Shown piece after piece: positions 12,487 through 23,426 of a stretch of DNA of 64,000 nucleotides; the stretch's first letter is position 1, and each line of letters starts with the position of its first letter. A program made the translations under genes and the position numbers. The stretch spans positions 113,433 through 177,432 of the forward strand of contig JAPEVC010000050.1 of assembly GCA_027946555.1 (NCBI GenBank), written 5' to 3'. The notes under the pieces are model-generated. The model ran no database searches and was not told where the DNA came from. It saw nothing but the letters and a program-made list of their open reading frames with translations. This DNA comes from Gnomoniopsis sp. IMI 355080. Taxonomy: Eukaryota > Ascomycota > Sordariomycetes > Diaporthales > Gnomoniaceae.

Positions 12487-13197
12487 TCGGTAGAAACTGA
12501 TTTAGGGTGGCTTCAGTCCGGGTAGGGTCTTCGACCTTTCGTCATTTAATTTTACAGTAGTTAGAAGCCACTAGAGGTACGAGTGTCGTTTAGAGATGTT
12601 TCCTAATTTGAATCTCAGATTGTTATCACAACTGTAGCATATAAGAATCCAAAAAGGACCCGTCAGCCGCAGTTTCGATTTGGGAGTCAATTTAAATTTA
12701 TACGTTCCAGGTTGACAGAAACGTAAGACGAACTCATTGATTCTGTACTGGGGGAATACTTACTGAATAAGAATTCTGATTCATTTTTTCATATTTGAAG
12801 CAAAAAAATTGTTGAAAGAAGGAAAAAAAGAATTTGCACGGATTAAGTATGAATTCAACAAATTTATTCTCATATAATGATGTGAATCTACACTTCTACC
12901 AGAGGCTTTTAGCATATCAACCAAGGACCTAGGTAGGAGAGTTAAGGATGAATGAGCACCATTGCAGATATAAGGAACGGCGTTATAGGAAGTCTTGTAG
13001 ATCCGGCTTAATTGTGGAGGTACTTGTTGTTTGAGTTTCATTAGGTCAAGCTACTGCAGAGTAATTTTCACATCTTCTTTTCGGGCGGAGCTCTGGAACA
13101 GTATAGTATATTCAACACAGATACTGAAGTTTCGAATCAATTCTTTTATTCGAGGCTGCTACTCATGCCTATGTCCCCTATACTTAATCTACCTATC
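12487..13197. other. Intergenic region between convergent genes
   Basis: This AT-rich spacer lies between the 3' ends of the terpene synthase and the ABM-like gene. It contains no supported gene. A CCTAGGTA motif occurs near 12927-12937, one of several such motifs in the non-coding parts of the window. Confidence 0.5.
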
Positions 13198-13944
13198 TTA
13201 GCGTCCTGGGTTGGTGACACTGAAGCCCTTGATAGGGAAATTGAAATTGGTGTGATGGCTCTCCACTTCACCAACACCAGCGGGAATGTAAGTACTTTTG
13301 TCTGCAGCCAGACTGAGCTTCTCGCTCGTCCAACCCACGAACCCAAGCCAAATGGTGCCTTTGTCTGGGGTGTTGGTAGCAGCTACTCCTGAGTGAGTTG
13401 CGAGACATCCAGTATTAGACTCTGCCTTTTTTAGCTGTTCAGCCATTGCCGCAGGATCACCAGTAAATTGAGAAACGGTGATGATTTCGCAAACTGCACA
13501 GTCGACAATTTCCTGTGGAGGCGGCCTCATGGTTTTCAAATCGAAGTCGAACCTTGGACACTTGGCTGGCATTTCCTTCAGAACCGGCTTGATAGCATCC
13601 ACAGCACGCTGATGATGCTCTGAAGAGCCAAAAGTCGTCAAATTCTCGGAAGGCAGCCAAGCTAGTTTCCGGATGTTAGTTCGTCTGTTCCTTGTTTGTC
13701 AAGGATCATCCTGAGGAGTCCAGAGGGTCAAAGATCGTTGAGATAGAAACGTACTGGCAATGATCTCGAGCTTTGACATGTCCTCGGACCAGGGTCCCCA
13801 ACGATATCGAAAGTAACCATTTGAGTCCTTGACACTCAGGAGAAATTGTTTGTATTCCTCTTTCCAGTCGTCCACTTTGTCGCTTTTAACATCGATAATG
13901 ACCCTGGTAGGACCAGGAATTGTCTCTGGAGATGGTCCTGCCAT
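13198..13944 (-). CDS. Small ABM-fold (dimeric alpha/beta-barrel) protein
   Basis: The exons are 13944-13755 and 13661-13198 on the minus strand, giving about 217 aa. The N-terminal half (RVIIDVKSDKVDDWKEEY, then RYRWGPWSED and KLEIIATW) has the pattern of antibiotic-biosynthesis-monooxygenase (ABM) domains, small cofactor-free ferredoxin-like folds. The second half (IITVSQFTGD, GFVGWTSEKLS, ESHHTNFNFP) looks like a diverged second copy, so the protein may be a fused pair. The intron uses GTACGT and CTAG, and both halves join in frame. Some ABM proteins oxidise or cyclise polyketides and terpenoids; others have unknown roles. It is convergent with the terpene synthase 700 bp away. An enzymatic role in that pathway is inference. 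Confidence 0.7.
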
Positions 13945-14982
13945 ATTCGTTCTTCTTTGTTCCAGATCTTATCCTTCAACTAAAAAGGTTTGCCAGAGAA
14001 TTTTCCTTAATATTTGGGAAGTGATAGCAGTAACTCCTTGATCATTACGCCTTCGTCGAAGCATTCCAGCAGACGCCATTTATATTGTTAATATGTAGGA
14101 GTTCATTCGTCTGCCCGATAAAGTTTACACTGAAGATCAATCAATTGCGAGTACTACATCGCATCGACTTTCTGTTTCAATCTAATTGGCTTTGACTGTT
14201 GGATGAACTGTTTCAAAGATCCATTCCAAGGTATAATTTTTATCTTCGAGCGGACCCGCAATGCGCACTTCCGTTTTGGACAGTCTGCAGTGCAGTGCAC
14301 CACCACATGCCATACTTCCGGACTAGCCCCAAGTTCAAGTCCGTCGTACCTGTCAAAGAACTCACTTGGAGCTATTGGCCATGCCCAAGTTTCTTACTCG
14401 GATCCAGTCTTCACACCACCAGCGTATTCGACTTGGCTGCATATGCTGTTACAAGTCATGATACGGGTTGGGAAATGCCGGATAGCTTCGCGAGCAACTC
14501 GCCTGCGACATGCTCGCTTGCGTGCGACAGATACAAAGAAATAGAGTTACGAGATCTCATTATGCAGTCGCACGGAATAAAACTTCTGCTATGATGTTTG
14601 AAATTAGGCCGACCTGCGCATTTGGTTGCCAGAACAAGTTGACCTTGATCTGGAAGGCTTCAAATATCCAGAAACAGTAAGATATTGACAAAGTCATGTG
14701 CTCCGTGATCATAAAATCTATACAACCTCAGATGGGACGGCCGGCATGTGCATGCATGGAACAGTGCACAAGTCATAACTGGAGCAAAGTCGATCGACGA
14801 TGAAATCACATCCATCGAATCAGCTTGAAACAAAGACATCAGATTCATATGCACTACGTACTCCACGATATCCACCCGAACTCGATTACCAACGGAGCCC
14901 TCGGCCCTTCCTTTTTGATCAGGTCTCCCCAACCCAGAGAGATGTGTTCGTGACGAGCAGAACAAAAGCAGAACACCACCCC
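13945..14982. other. Intergenic region
   Basis: There is about 1 kb without a supported gene. A plus-strand open frame of 131 codons (14199-14594) is present, but it has no conserved motif, no signal peptide and an unlikely composition, so I leave it out. Confidence 0.5.
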
Positions 14983-16936
14983 TTACTTGTGACTACTCTT
15001 CGTACTTGTCAAACGCCGTTCCGTATTAGCACGTGTGTTGACATAGTCAGGATTTGTCAAGGTCAGCTCGATTCCTCCACAAAGAATTCTATCCACGGCC
15101 TCGACACCTAACATGAAGCTTGGTGATATATCAGCATAATTGTGTTTTGCGTAAGGTATACGAAGCCAAGGTTTACCTGTGGTCCTGGTTGCCAACTTCA
15201 TATTTCCACGACCCAAAGCGGCCGCGGGACAGAATCTCTTTATCTTGTAGATAGGGAAGTATCTCTGCCAACGCTTCGTTACGCTCCAGGCTAGGAGTTG
15301 GATATCCATGGTCAAAGCGACGGACATAAGTACTGACAATCTCGTCGTCGGGCTTCAATAGCTCGGTATTGATTAGCCCCTCGATACAGTCGTCAAGAAG
15401 TGATTCATGATTGACTGGTTTGTAGGATGACTCGGAAACCTCCAGCATAATAGACCAGTAAGGCCCAGGCAGCGAATCTGAAGACTCAGGTTTCTGGCCG
15501 TTGGCAAGTTGCTTGGTGGGCAGTGAAACCTGCTCGTTCGGTTGATTATATGGGGAGTAGTTGGAGAAGATGGTAGCGCGGTAGAAGGGACAATTGTCTT
15601 CAACAAAGTAGAGCTGTTGAATTGGGTCAGATCGACAGTCTCCGAGCACAAGGGGGATCAATGAGTAGATCTGGACACACCCAGCACTTGTCCCCGATGC
15701 GCTCCGGGCGTGATCCACGGATGCCCACACCAATCACATTCGTGGAGGAATATATCAGAGGTTTGCACATCTGCTGGAGCCTGGTATCGTTCATGGTCTC
15801 GGCGAGGTGATCAACGGCCATAGTGGAGATGAGAGAGCCATAAGTGACGACAGTACCTATCATCTCGGTGGTAAGCTAATGTAGAGGAACATCTCAGTGG
15901 CAAGTCATGCACTAACCATCTTTCAAGTGGGCCTTTTTCGCATCCGCATCGACTTTGGTCACCGCGGCATATGGACCGAAATTGGTATTCTTCTTTTCCA
16001 ATGTGCCGGCCACAGAGATCCAAATTCCGCCGGTTCCTCCATGGGCTGGGAAGCGAAAAGTGGAATTGGGTCCCCAAGTACCAGCCACCTTGTTGAGAAT
16101 GATGTTTCTCGTGACCATCTTGACATTGGGAGCGGCTACCCGTTCTCCTAGCCATGTGGCATTCATCTGAAGAAAGCGAAGCAAGCGTTATGGTTATGTG
16201 ATTCTCAGGGCTCGATTTTTTGTGAGGTACATACCTTTGTGGTCGGAACCGCCCAAACCTTGAAATTGTAGGGACGCATGAAAATCTCAGTCAGACGCTC
16301 TCCTACATTTCTGACGTTCCATTCATCAAAGTTCTTGGGCTTGTCCGTGGGATCGCGAGTCCGGGCTTCCAGTGCGGCGTCAATCAGACTGTCCAGGCAT
16401 TTCACTTGCTCCTCCTTCGGTAGCACAGCGATATTGTTCTGAAATGGGTAAGGGACCCATTGGTCTCGGTAACGAACGTAAGATATGCGCTGGTGAGTGT
16501 ACCAGTCGGTAGACTTTGGCAAAGCTTCATTGAGACAGTCATCAAAGTATTTGTAGTGAGAGAAGATTACGTGCCCGCCAACGTCGAATAGCTGTACGAT
16601 GGTTACGGATGTCAAAATTAATTACGTTTGCGAAGAAGCTAGGAAGATGACTTACGAAGCCTTCCGGAGTGACGTCGGTGGATGCAAGACCACCGGGTGT
16701 TTCATTGGAATCAACAATGAGCCATGATGCATTGTTCTTCGGTAAGGTGTCAGTGATTGGAAGATAAGGAATATGTGATTAATGCTGCTGACCAGTTGTT
16801 GAAGCCGCTTGGCAGCGCCCAGCCCTGTTGGGCCGGCACCTATCACGAGGACGTCGACATTGCTGCCCGCTACGTTAGCAAATATAATATCCATAGCCGA
16901 GGGAAAAGGAAACTACATTTCCGATTTGGCGACCAT
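14983..16936 (-). CDS. ugmA: UDP-galactopyranose mutase
   Basis: I reconstruct eight exons on the minus strand: 16936-16917, 16862-16793, 16736-16656, 16591-16235, 16166-15917, 15856-15681, 15613-15177 and 15118-14983, giving about 508 aa. This matches the length of fungal enzymes (about 510 aa). The flavoenzyme converts UDP-galactopyranose to UDP-galactofuranose in the cytosol, the donor for galactomannan and other Galf glycans. Visible hallmarks are the FAD-binding VIGAGPTGLGAAKR, the active-site DVGGHVIFSHYKY, MRPYNFKVWAVPTTK, WLGERVAAP, GGTGGIW, GSRPERIGDKCW, CPFYRATIFSNYSPYNQP and GRFGSWKYEVGNQDHSFM. All eukaryotic core motifs are present in order with no stop. The 20-nt first exon encodes MVAKSEI and is supported by a branch-point-like TGCTAAC and a CAG acceptor. 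Without it, the start would be an ATG at 16894. Standing beside a terpene synthase is unusual for a cell-wall gene. Confidence 0.94.
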
Positions 16937-17393
16937 GGTTGTCGGTACCTAGGTATGATGCCCGTCGACAGCTCGAATTAGGCCTTCTCTTGCGTCGATG
17001 GGTGTGGGCAGTAAAAGAATCTTTGGGATGACGAGGGGTGCGTAAGAAAGCAAAGATGAGTTTCGAAACCTGTCGCTCAAGCGATCCTGGTCGCTAAGTC
17101 CGTGTCGCAATGTTTCGCTACAATTTTGATCATATATGAGCATTTCTAAAAATGGAAACTCCCCAGTTGGCTGTTGTTCTCGCCATTTAACCGTTCCATC
17201 TTTTCAAGGTTACGCATCCTTCGAATACGAGATGCAGGAAGACGAGATTGCCTGCCTGTTTGGGCTGTTGTCCCTTGCTAACAGCATGCCAATTGAGAGG
17301 GTCTATTGGTCAGTGTAGAAATCACGAACACAGATACAAAGAATCCTTGCGGTTGGTACTCCTAATTCAACTCAAATTGTGACACCACGCTGT
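16937..17393. other. Intergenic region
   Basis: This spacer lies between the 5' end of the mutase and the 3' end of HET gene 2. A palindromic TACCTAGGTA sits at 16946-16955, about 10 bp upstream of the mutase start codon. No coding feature is seen. Confidence 0.5.
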
Positions 17394-20006
17394 CTAGATG
17401 ATACGTATCAGAGATCGTCCCTCCCCGGTCTTCCCATAGTCGTGCGGCCTCGATGGAAAGTCTCTGTCAATAGGCAGCAGATCGCCGATATATTGATAAG
17501 CCAGCTTGTCCGCCCATGTCGACAACTTTGTCAATCCGATCCGACGATATACGCTGCGACGGTCGTTTTCCTTGAGCGATGGTAATCGTTCGTCGTCTTC
17601 TGCAACATGTTGTAGAAGCAAGCAGACGATATACTTCGAATCTTCGGCTTCTGTCCTACTCCCTAGGGCAGCTGGGACACAATACACGTTGTCCTTGTCC
17701 AGAATCTGGTCGCCATCATCCACTGGACAGTCGAGATATACGTTCCGATGTTCCTCCTTCTTCAGCTCGTCTATCTTCTCGGGACGAGAAGTCTCGCTTT
17801 GGCCCAGAAGATGCCAGTAGAATCGCCCTTTGTCTCCCTTCCGCAATTCGATCTTCAGAAGTTTGCCCCAGATCATCACATGACCGCTTTTTACTTCGCC
17901 GTAAACACCTTTCCTCTCAGGGATGAGATTTTCAGGGGTTTTGTAGTCTAGTAAGACCGCGTCTTTACCAGCATGCACCTCAATGAACAGGTCTTGGTCC
18001 GTGATCTCGCCGTATGTCACTCCATTGCCGTATTGTGCATCGACTGAGGCCCACGAGAAAGACGGTGCCCGGTAAAGGAGTTGACCATCATCATCTCTCG
18101 GACGTCTCGATGGATGCTTGAACCCCAGGGCATGTGACACGAAGACAGGCTCAACCTTCCAGAGCAGCTGACTAGCCAGGTATTTCTCCCAAAGCCCAGC
18201 GCAATACCTTGCACGGGATTCCTGCGATCCAATGACATTCGTGGCCATGAACTCTGCAATTCCAGACAAGGCCACAAGTTTGTCTTTACCTTGCGACAAA
18301 TCCAGTTTCGAGTAGTCTTCCACAATTCTGGACCACAATTCGAAGGCGTGGATATCCGATTCGAGTTTTGCGTCGGGATCCGGCGCGCCCCTAAGTCTTA
18401 GTTTCCGCAGCTCTTGTCCATGCTCGTCAGGTCTGAGTCCTTTATTGAGTGGCTTACGCAGGATACGGTCGCCTCTCAGTACATATTTTGGTATTTCGGC
18501 CGGGTAACCCTCAGATTCTTCGAATTCGCTGCATTCCCAGGCGATCTGCCCATTGGAAAAATGCAACACCCTAGGCGCTAGCAGTCGTTCTTGTAGAACC
18601 CAGGCCCTTTTATTGACAGGAGCATTGTTGACAACATCATCACAGTGGGAAACATCGATCAAGATACACCTCCGAACTCCTTCAAACTTTGGGACAGGTT
18701 TGTCAACTAAAGTTTCGAGTCGATTTTCTGTGCCCTCTTGAGCTATATGAGGCTGGTTCGGTGGCACGAGCCTGAGCCATCTGAGTATCGCAGACAAGCA
18801 AGAGGACTTTGTTGATTGCATGCTCGGTTTGGTAGAAAGGTGGCTGCCCGAGTCGCTGACTCCAGTTGGGGCATGTTTAGTTGACAAGCCGTACATCCCG
18901 TCGACTTTAAGATTCACCTCGTCCTCCCACAAAGTCTTGGGCATCCTGCTCCGGTAAAGGCCCTCGGTGCTGTCATGGGCGGCCGCAGCAGAGAGATTTA
19001 AGAAAGACTCTGCGTATACACTTTGCATGTTAGAAGATTCCTGTCTCCAGTCATCGGGGTCGCCCTGGATAATGCAAAGTGAATCGATCCAAATCCAATC
19101 AACATCTTCCATCTGAGCTGCAAACTGGATTGCTTCTTTATAAGTTTTGGGTAAATCTCTTATCGGAATGCCCCGTGTCAAATCATTCCTGGTGGTTCTG
19201 TCCAGGATTGTTGGGAGTTGGGTTCCCCAGCAATGGCTAAGGGTCACGTATTGGTTACTCCCCTTTGAGGGAAAGTCACGATCACCGTTTTCCACGAGCC
19301 TTACAACCTCGTTATCCAAAGTCTCCCAGTCTTGACGACCTTTGAGAATGGTTCGCCCACCCTCAATTCGTACCTTTCCCTTGAGTCTTTTGAGGTCGAT
19401 CAAACGGGAAGGGTACCACTCCGGCCGTGAGTTGACTCCAACGCATTTGCATTTTCTGCACCAAGTCACCGCCAGTTTGTACACTTCATCAGATGACATT
19501 GTCTTGGAAATCGGAGTCCTAAATGGTGCCGCGGCATCCTCTGTTCACGGTGGTTAGATGGCTGCTGTGATCGAGACATCGGGAGTTGACTGACCTGTCT
19601 GTTTGAGGACAAATGTTCTTTTTCGCGTCCTGTCGCCACATTTAAGGCGGAAATCAAGGCGGAAGAGGCCATGTTCATCAAGATCCCGGACCACTGAAAG
19701 GCTGGCCGTGCTGCTGAACGCATCTATTGCTGGAACTTGCTCTGCCTCCATCTTTATAGAGTTGACATTTGCCTTTTTATCATTCACACCGGGCTGAGAA
19801 TCCGATTGTTGTAATGTATCGTCCGCTGTCTTGACCTCTTCCTTGTTCCACTCCTGACAGAGCACACGACAAATTCCACAGTCCAAGGATTTAGAATTCT
19901 GCAGGTCTTCAAGTTTGATGTGATGATTGAAGTGTAGTTCATAGGTTCCTTTCCATATTCTTCCCTCATGACCCCTGAGCATACCCCAGCATTTATCACA
20001 CAGCAT
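17394..20006 (-). CDS. HET-domain protein 2
   Basis: The exons are 20006-19595 and 19540-17394 on the minus strand, giving about 852 aa. The N-terminus carries paired cysteines (LCDKCWGM and later DCGICRVLC), common in this long HET subclass. The HET domain runs from about residue 235: YVTLSHCWG, LPKTYKEAIQFA, DWIWIDSLCI, AESFLNLSAAAA and, further on, NKRAWVLQERLLAPRVLHF. This is the classic order of the family, with a typical TSxGLY-like DSTEGLY. About 100 extra residues (polar, Ser/Thr-rich) are inserted between the AAAA segment and RRCILIDVSHCDD. The 54-bp intron (GTCAGT to ACAG) joins a GAG codon. It is a likely allorecognition or immune-type protein. A TATA-like TATATATG lies about 115 bp upstream. 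Confidence 0.9.
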
Positions 20007-21039
20007 GTTGGGGAGGGAACGTGCTTCAAGCCTAGAGCGGGCTTGCTTTTTCTTTCCTTATGCGATGAGTACTATCTTCGCGAAGTGTTTGTGTACTCCA
20101 CATTCAGCAAGTGTGTTGTGTATATATGCTTCTGTTGACCTGGGGTGCAAAGATAAGCGATAATATTCTGGAAATCGAAGACAAGTTGCTTGATTATCTG
20201 TAAATATGCCTTGGCAGTGTTGGTGAAAAATGAACTTATCTGAGGAGTGCTGAGAAAAGCGCAAACAAAGCCCCACCGTTCATAGTTATAAGGGGAATGT
20301 GGACTGTATAATTAACGTGTGGTATAAATTCGGAAGGACCTCAATATTGACATCTTCAGCCTCCCGAGTTCCCGCTGCACTTGGTCGAAAGAATGCTCAA
20401 CCTGGGTCGTAAAGTACAGCTGCAGGGCACCCCCTCACTCCTGCGCGACTATGCGCCGAGAAGTACCCAATGAATGTGCCTCACCTTGCAGGACTGTCCC
20501 GTTCCATGCAATCATCACCATCATCAACCACTATCCCGAGTCCTCGTCTATCCACAACACCCCACTAATGACCCACCTCTACCACTCACGCTTTGATTCT
20601 GTGCATGACCTAGCGCTTACTATGGTAGTGTGCCGCCATGTGCCAAACACCTGCATTGTGCTTACTGACTGCATGTGGATAATATACATGGGGAGCCAGA
20701 ATCAGCCTGACAGCCGACAGCCTGCATGGTGCAGTCAATAGCGCTGACGGAAAGGCACACCTGAAAATGCAGGCTGCCCTCCAGTACGATCCTGCCTGAG
20801 GTCGTGTGTATGATCAACCCCTCTTTAGGTATCTATCTAATATGTAAAAAGGCTGACTCTACTGTGCCTCTTGCTGCCTAGTAATGGAAACCCTGATTTC
20901 CCTCTCATAAAAGATCAGATTTTGAGCGAGTTTCCCTGAATCCTGGCATCCGAAAATCAAAACACTTTACAGCAATCCACAAAGCCCGTGACCCATCATC
21001 TACCGCTCATTCAAGAAAAGACGGAGGCTCAATAGCACA
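20007..21039. other. Divergent intergenic region
   Basis: This holds the promoters for HET gene 2 (minus) and the Nudix gene (plus). A plus-strand frame at 20451-20741 (96 codons, Cys/His-rich) is open but shows no recognisable family. I regard it as chance. Confidence 0.5.
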
Positions 21040-22014
21040 ATGGCTGAGCAAACTACGCGACCACGTTCTTGGCTACTTCATGGTAGCATTGACTTTTTTG
21101 GGAAGTCAGTACCTATTGATTTGCCCGATACAATCAATATAGAAGACCTGAAAAAATGGAAACCCTTCGTGGAATGGAAACAAACTTTGCACCAAAACCT
21201 GTTGCTGCAGGGCAACATAGGCCACAACTTCAATCAATATCCTTATAGCCTTCGAAAGATTGAAATCCAATCCGTGGACCGGTTTGGCCCTAAGATCGGC
21301 TTCGTCAAGTTGAAAGCGACAATAGAGCGCGATGAGCCGCCGGCAGAATCAAGAGAGCCGAAGCCCAAAAGTGCCAAGTCTCTTCCTGGGATTGCGTTCC
21401 TTCGAGGAGATAGCGTGGGAATTTTGATGATTTTACGACCCAGAGACTCGAGCGAGGAACGTTACGTTGTTCTCACAGAGCAACCTCGCGTTCCTGCCGG
21501 CTCCCTAGCATTTCTGGAAATACCCGCCGGCATGATCGAAGACGACACATTCATAGGTGCCGCAGCAAAAGAGGTCGAGGAAGAGACCGGCTTCAAGATT
21601 CCCTCCGATGAGCTTGTCAACATGACCGAGCTGGCACTCAAGAACTCGGAACACGCGGAGACGAACCTGCGGAAAGCAATGTATCCCAGCCCTGGCGGCT
21701 GTGATGAGTCGATTGCTTTGTTTCTATGGGAGAAGGAATTAGACAGACAGGAGATCGAGGATCTAAGAGGCAAACTCACTGGTCTTCGTAAACAAGATGA
21801 GATGATTACGCTGAGAGTGAAGCCTTATGAGGATTTGTGGAAAGAAGGAGCACGTGACGCGAAGACCCTTGCGGCGTGGGCGTTGTATGAGGGATTGAAC
21901 AGATCAGAAATACTAGAGGATTATCGTATTAAAAAACGAGATAGGATGGTATCTTCTCATGAGGATTCGCGGGAGGGCTCTGTGAAGCGTCTGAGGACAA
22001 CCGCAGCAAAGTGA
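21040..22014 (+). CDS. Nudix hydrolase, ADP-sugar-diphosphatase-like
   Basis: This is a single exon of 324 aa. Nudix enzymes cleave nucleoside diphosphates linked to another moiety. The Nudix box lies at residues 164-185: G164 to KEVEEETGF. The catalytic EVEEE helix is intact. Two deviations are visible: the loop between the Gly and the helix is one residue shorter than the canonical GX5EX7REUXEEXGU, and Arg is replaced by Lys. The preceding EIPAGMIEDD resembles NUDT14/AtNUDX14-type ADP- or UDP-sugar diphosphatases. The N-terminal 110 residues include DINIEDLKKW-like helical sequence also seen in that group. The C-terminus is basic (KKRDR, KRLRTT), perhaps a nuclear signal. No introns are needed. 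The function is assigned at superfamily level only. Confidence 0.85.
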   Translation: MAEQTTRPRSWLLHGSIDFFGKSVPIDLPDTINIEDLKKWKPFVEWKQTLHQNLLLQGNIGHNFNQYPYSLRKIEIQSVDRFGPKIGFVKLKATIERDEPPAESREPKPKSAKSLPGIAFLRGDSVGILMILRPRDSSEERYVVLTEQPRVPAGSLAFLEIPAGMIEDDTFIGAAAKEVEEETGFKIPSDELVNMTELALKNSEHAETNLRKAMYPSPGGCDESIALFLWEKELDRQEIEDLRGKLTGLRKQDEMITLRVKPYEDLWKEGARDAKTLAAWALYEGLNRSEILEDYRIKKRDRMVSSHEDSREGSVKRLRTTAAK

Positions 22015-22730
22015 GAGAAGCGGTGCAGGGAGGGGGGTCAACTGCGCTTGCTCAATTATCAATGCGTTATGAACCGCTGGCTGTTGGATATGGGATATAT
22101 AGAGGCTATATACTTGATGGATGCTTGCAGTCCTCCTTATGTCTTCACTACATCAACCTTCAAGGCTTGTTGCTTTGCATTCCAAGGGTCCAAGAGTTCC
22201 CCAGTATATCGGACAACTTTACCGTCCGGCTCAAAAGGCTCAAACAGAGGTGAATATGACTAATAATACCTATTGCTTGATATATATACAGGAGAAAGTT
22301 CTGAAAGCCACGATGGTTCGAAGACTTGTACATATTCGCACATGACGTTCCCCTTTTGAATCCGTGTAAAATTGAAATACAAGAGTAAACAAAGTATTAA
22401 TACTAGAATGCTTCGAACCGGAGACTCTAGTTTAGGCGCGAGATTTAGGTCTATGGGAACCTCTCGGGTTCAATAGACAATAGAAAGCATATGATTGACT
22501 CGTGAGACTTCAATCTCATTCGCATTGTCCATGCATGTAAATCTGATTATCTTGTTTGAAATGGATACCGGTTATTGCAATGTTCCGAAACAAGTCATAC
22601 GATTTACCTAGGTAGAATGTATTTTCAAGGCTAATGAAGTTCCGGCCATTGGGCTCACCGAGCCACGTCGGAACCCCCATCGGACCTATGAAACCTCTCG
22701 CGTTGGCACCGCTAGCCAAAGTCGCTGCCT

Positions 22731-22754
22731 ACGGCAGCTTACGGCAGCTTACGG
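22731..22754. repeat. Perfect 10-bp direct repeat
   Basis: The 10-mer ACGGCAGCTT occurs twice head to tail (22731-22740 and 22741-22750), followed by the start of a third (ACGG). It abuts the inverted repeat at 22752-22766 in the cupin promoter. Confidence 0.7.
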
Positions 22755-22766
22755 ACGTTCCGTCCG
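22752..22766. promoter_or_regulatory. CGG-N9-CCG inverted repeat
   Basis: CGGACG and CGTCCG form a perfect 6-bp inverted repeat around TTC. Everted or inverted CGG triplets are the usual binding sites of Zn2Cys6 dimers. It lies 15 bp before a TATA-like element and 148 bp upstream of the cupin start, so it could be an operator for that gene. Binding is inferred. Confidence 0.45.
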
Positions 22767-22780
22767 ACCTCTCTGGTGCC

Positions 22781-22790
22781 ATATAAATAA
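22781..22790 (+). promoter_or_regulatory. TATA-like box of the cupin gene
   Basis: ATATAAATAA lies about 124 bp upstream of ATG 22914, directly downstream of the inverted repeat. The spacing fits a core promoter. Confidence 0.5.
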
Positions 22791-22913
22791 CCAAGTAGCC
22801 GCTGTCATCATTTTTCTCTTTCGGAGTATCCCCTAATAACATTGATAAAGCCAGTCTCACTACCGTCATCACCCAGGAGATATATACACCCTTCGAGGTA
22901 CCTCTCTGCAACA

Positions 22914-23426
22914 ATGCCGCCGCCAAAGTCCAGATCCGATGCTCCACATGCAAACGTCACGCTTGTCAAGCGCAACGAGCCCGTCGCCAACGAGTCCATC
23001 CAAATCGGCCCTCTGCGGCTAGATGTCCTCGAAGACGGCAGCAACACCGACCGTCGACTGTCCGCAGTCCGCATTTTTGTCCCGCCGCACACTCCCGGCC
23101 CAGCGCAGCACTGGCATCAAATGCACGACGAGACGTTTCTCGTCGAGAAGGGTACCGCCACTTTCACTTCCCGGGACGCCAAAATAACCGCGCACGAGGG
23201 TGATTATGTTGTCGTTCCGACGTGCTCGCCACATACGTTCGGGAACGATTCGGATGAGGAGCTCGTCATGTACAACACGTTCACTCCGGCATTCTACATT
23301 GACTACTTTCGAGTGATGGCGGCGATGGCTGCAGAGACTGAAGATGGGAAGCTAACGCCACAAATTGCGCGGGAAGCGATGGAGAGATATGCGACGCTGC
23401 AGACGGGTGTGACGAGCGAGTGGTGA
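22914..23426 (+). CDS. Single-domain cupin protein
   Basis: This is a 170-aa single exon. The cupin barrel runs from about residue 50 to 125. The metal-binding set is complete: His66 and His68 (QHWHQMHDE), Glu73 and His107 (PTCSPHTFGN). The conserved GDYVVVP turn is also present. Such small cupins act as dioxygenases, isomerases or ligand-binding proteins, and the substrate cannot be read off. There is no signal peptide, so it is probably cytosolic. The start is chosen at the ATG in AACAATGCC context. The frame extends 24 codons upstream without a better start. The gene has a well-formed promoter (see the repeat, inverted repeat and TATA entries), which suggests tight regulation. Confidence 0.85.
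   Translation: MPPPKSRSDAPHANVTLVKRNEPVANESIQIGPLRLDVLEDGSNTDRRLSAVRIFVPPHTPGPAQHWHQMHDETFLVEKGTATFTSRDAKITAHEGDYVVVPTCSPHTFGNDSDEELVMYNTFTPAFYIDYFRVMAAMAAETEDGKLTPQIAREAMERYATLQTGVTSEW

Larger units (their letters stand above)
22015..22913. other. Intergenic region upstream of the cupin gene
   Basis: There are about 900 bp without a supported gene. The last 190 bp carry ordered elements: a perfect 10-bp tandem repeat, an inverted repeat and a TATA-like box, listed separately. A TACCTAGGTA palindrome is at 22605-22614. Confidence 0.55.

Noticed and set aside
14199..14594. 131-codon plus-strand frame
   Set aside because: No signal peptide, domain or splice structure. Composition is that of random sequence.
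20451..20741. 96-codon Cys/His-rich plus-strand frame
   Set aside because: No regular metal-binding spacing and no promoter or homology cue.
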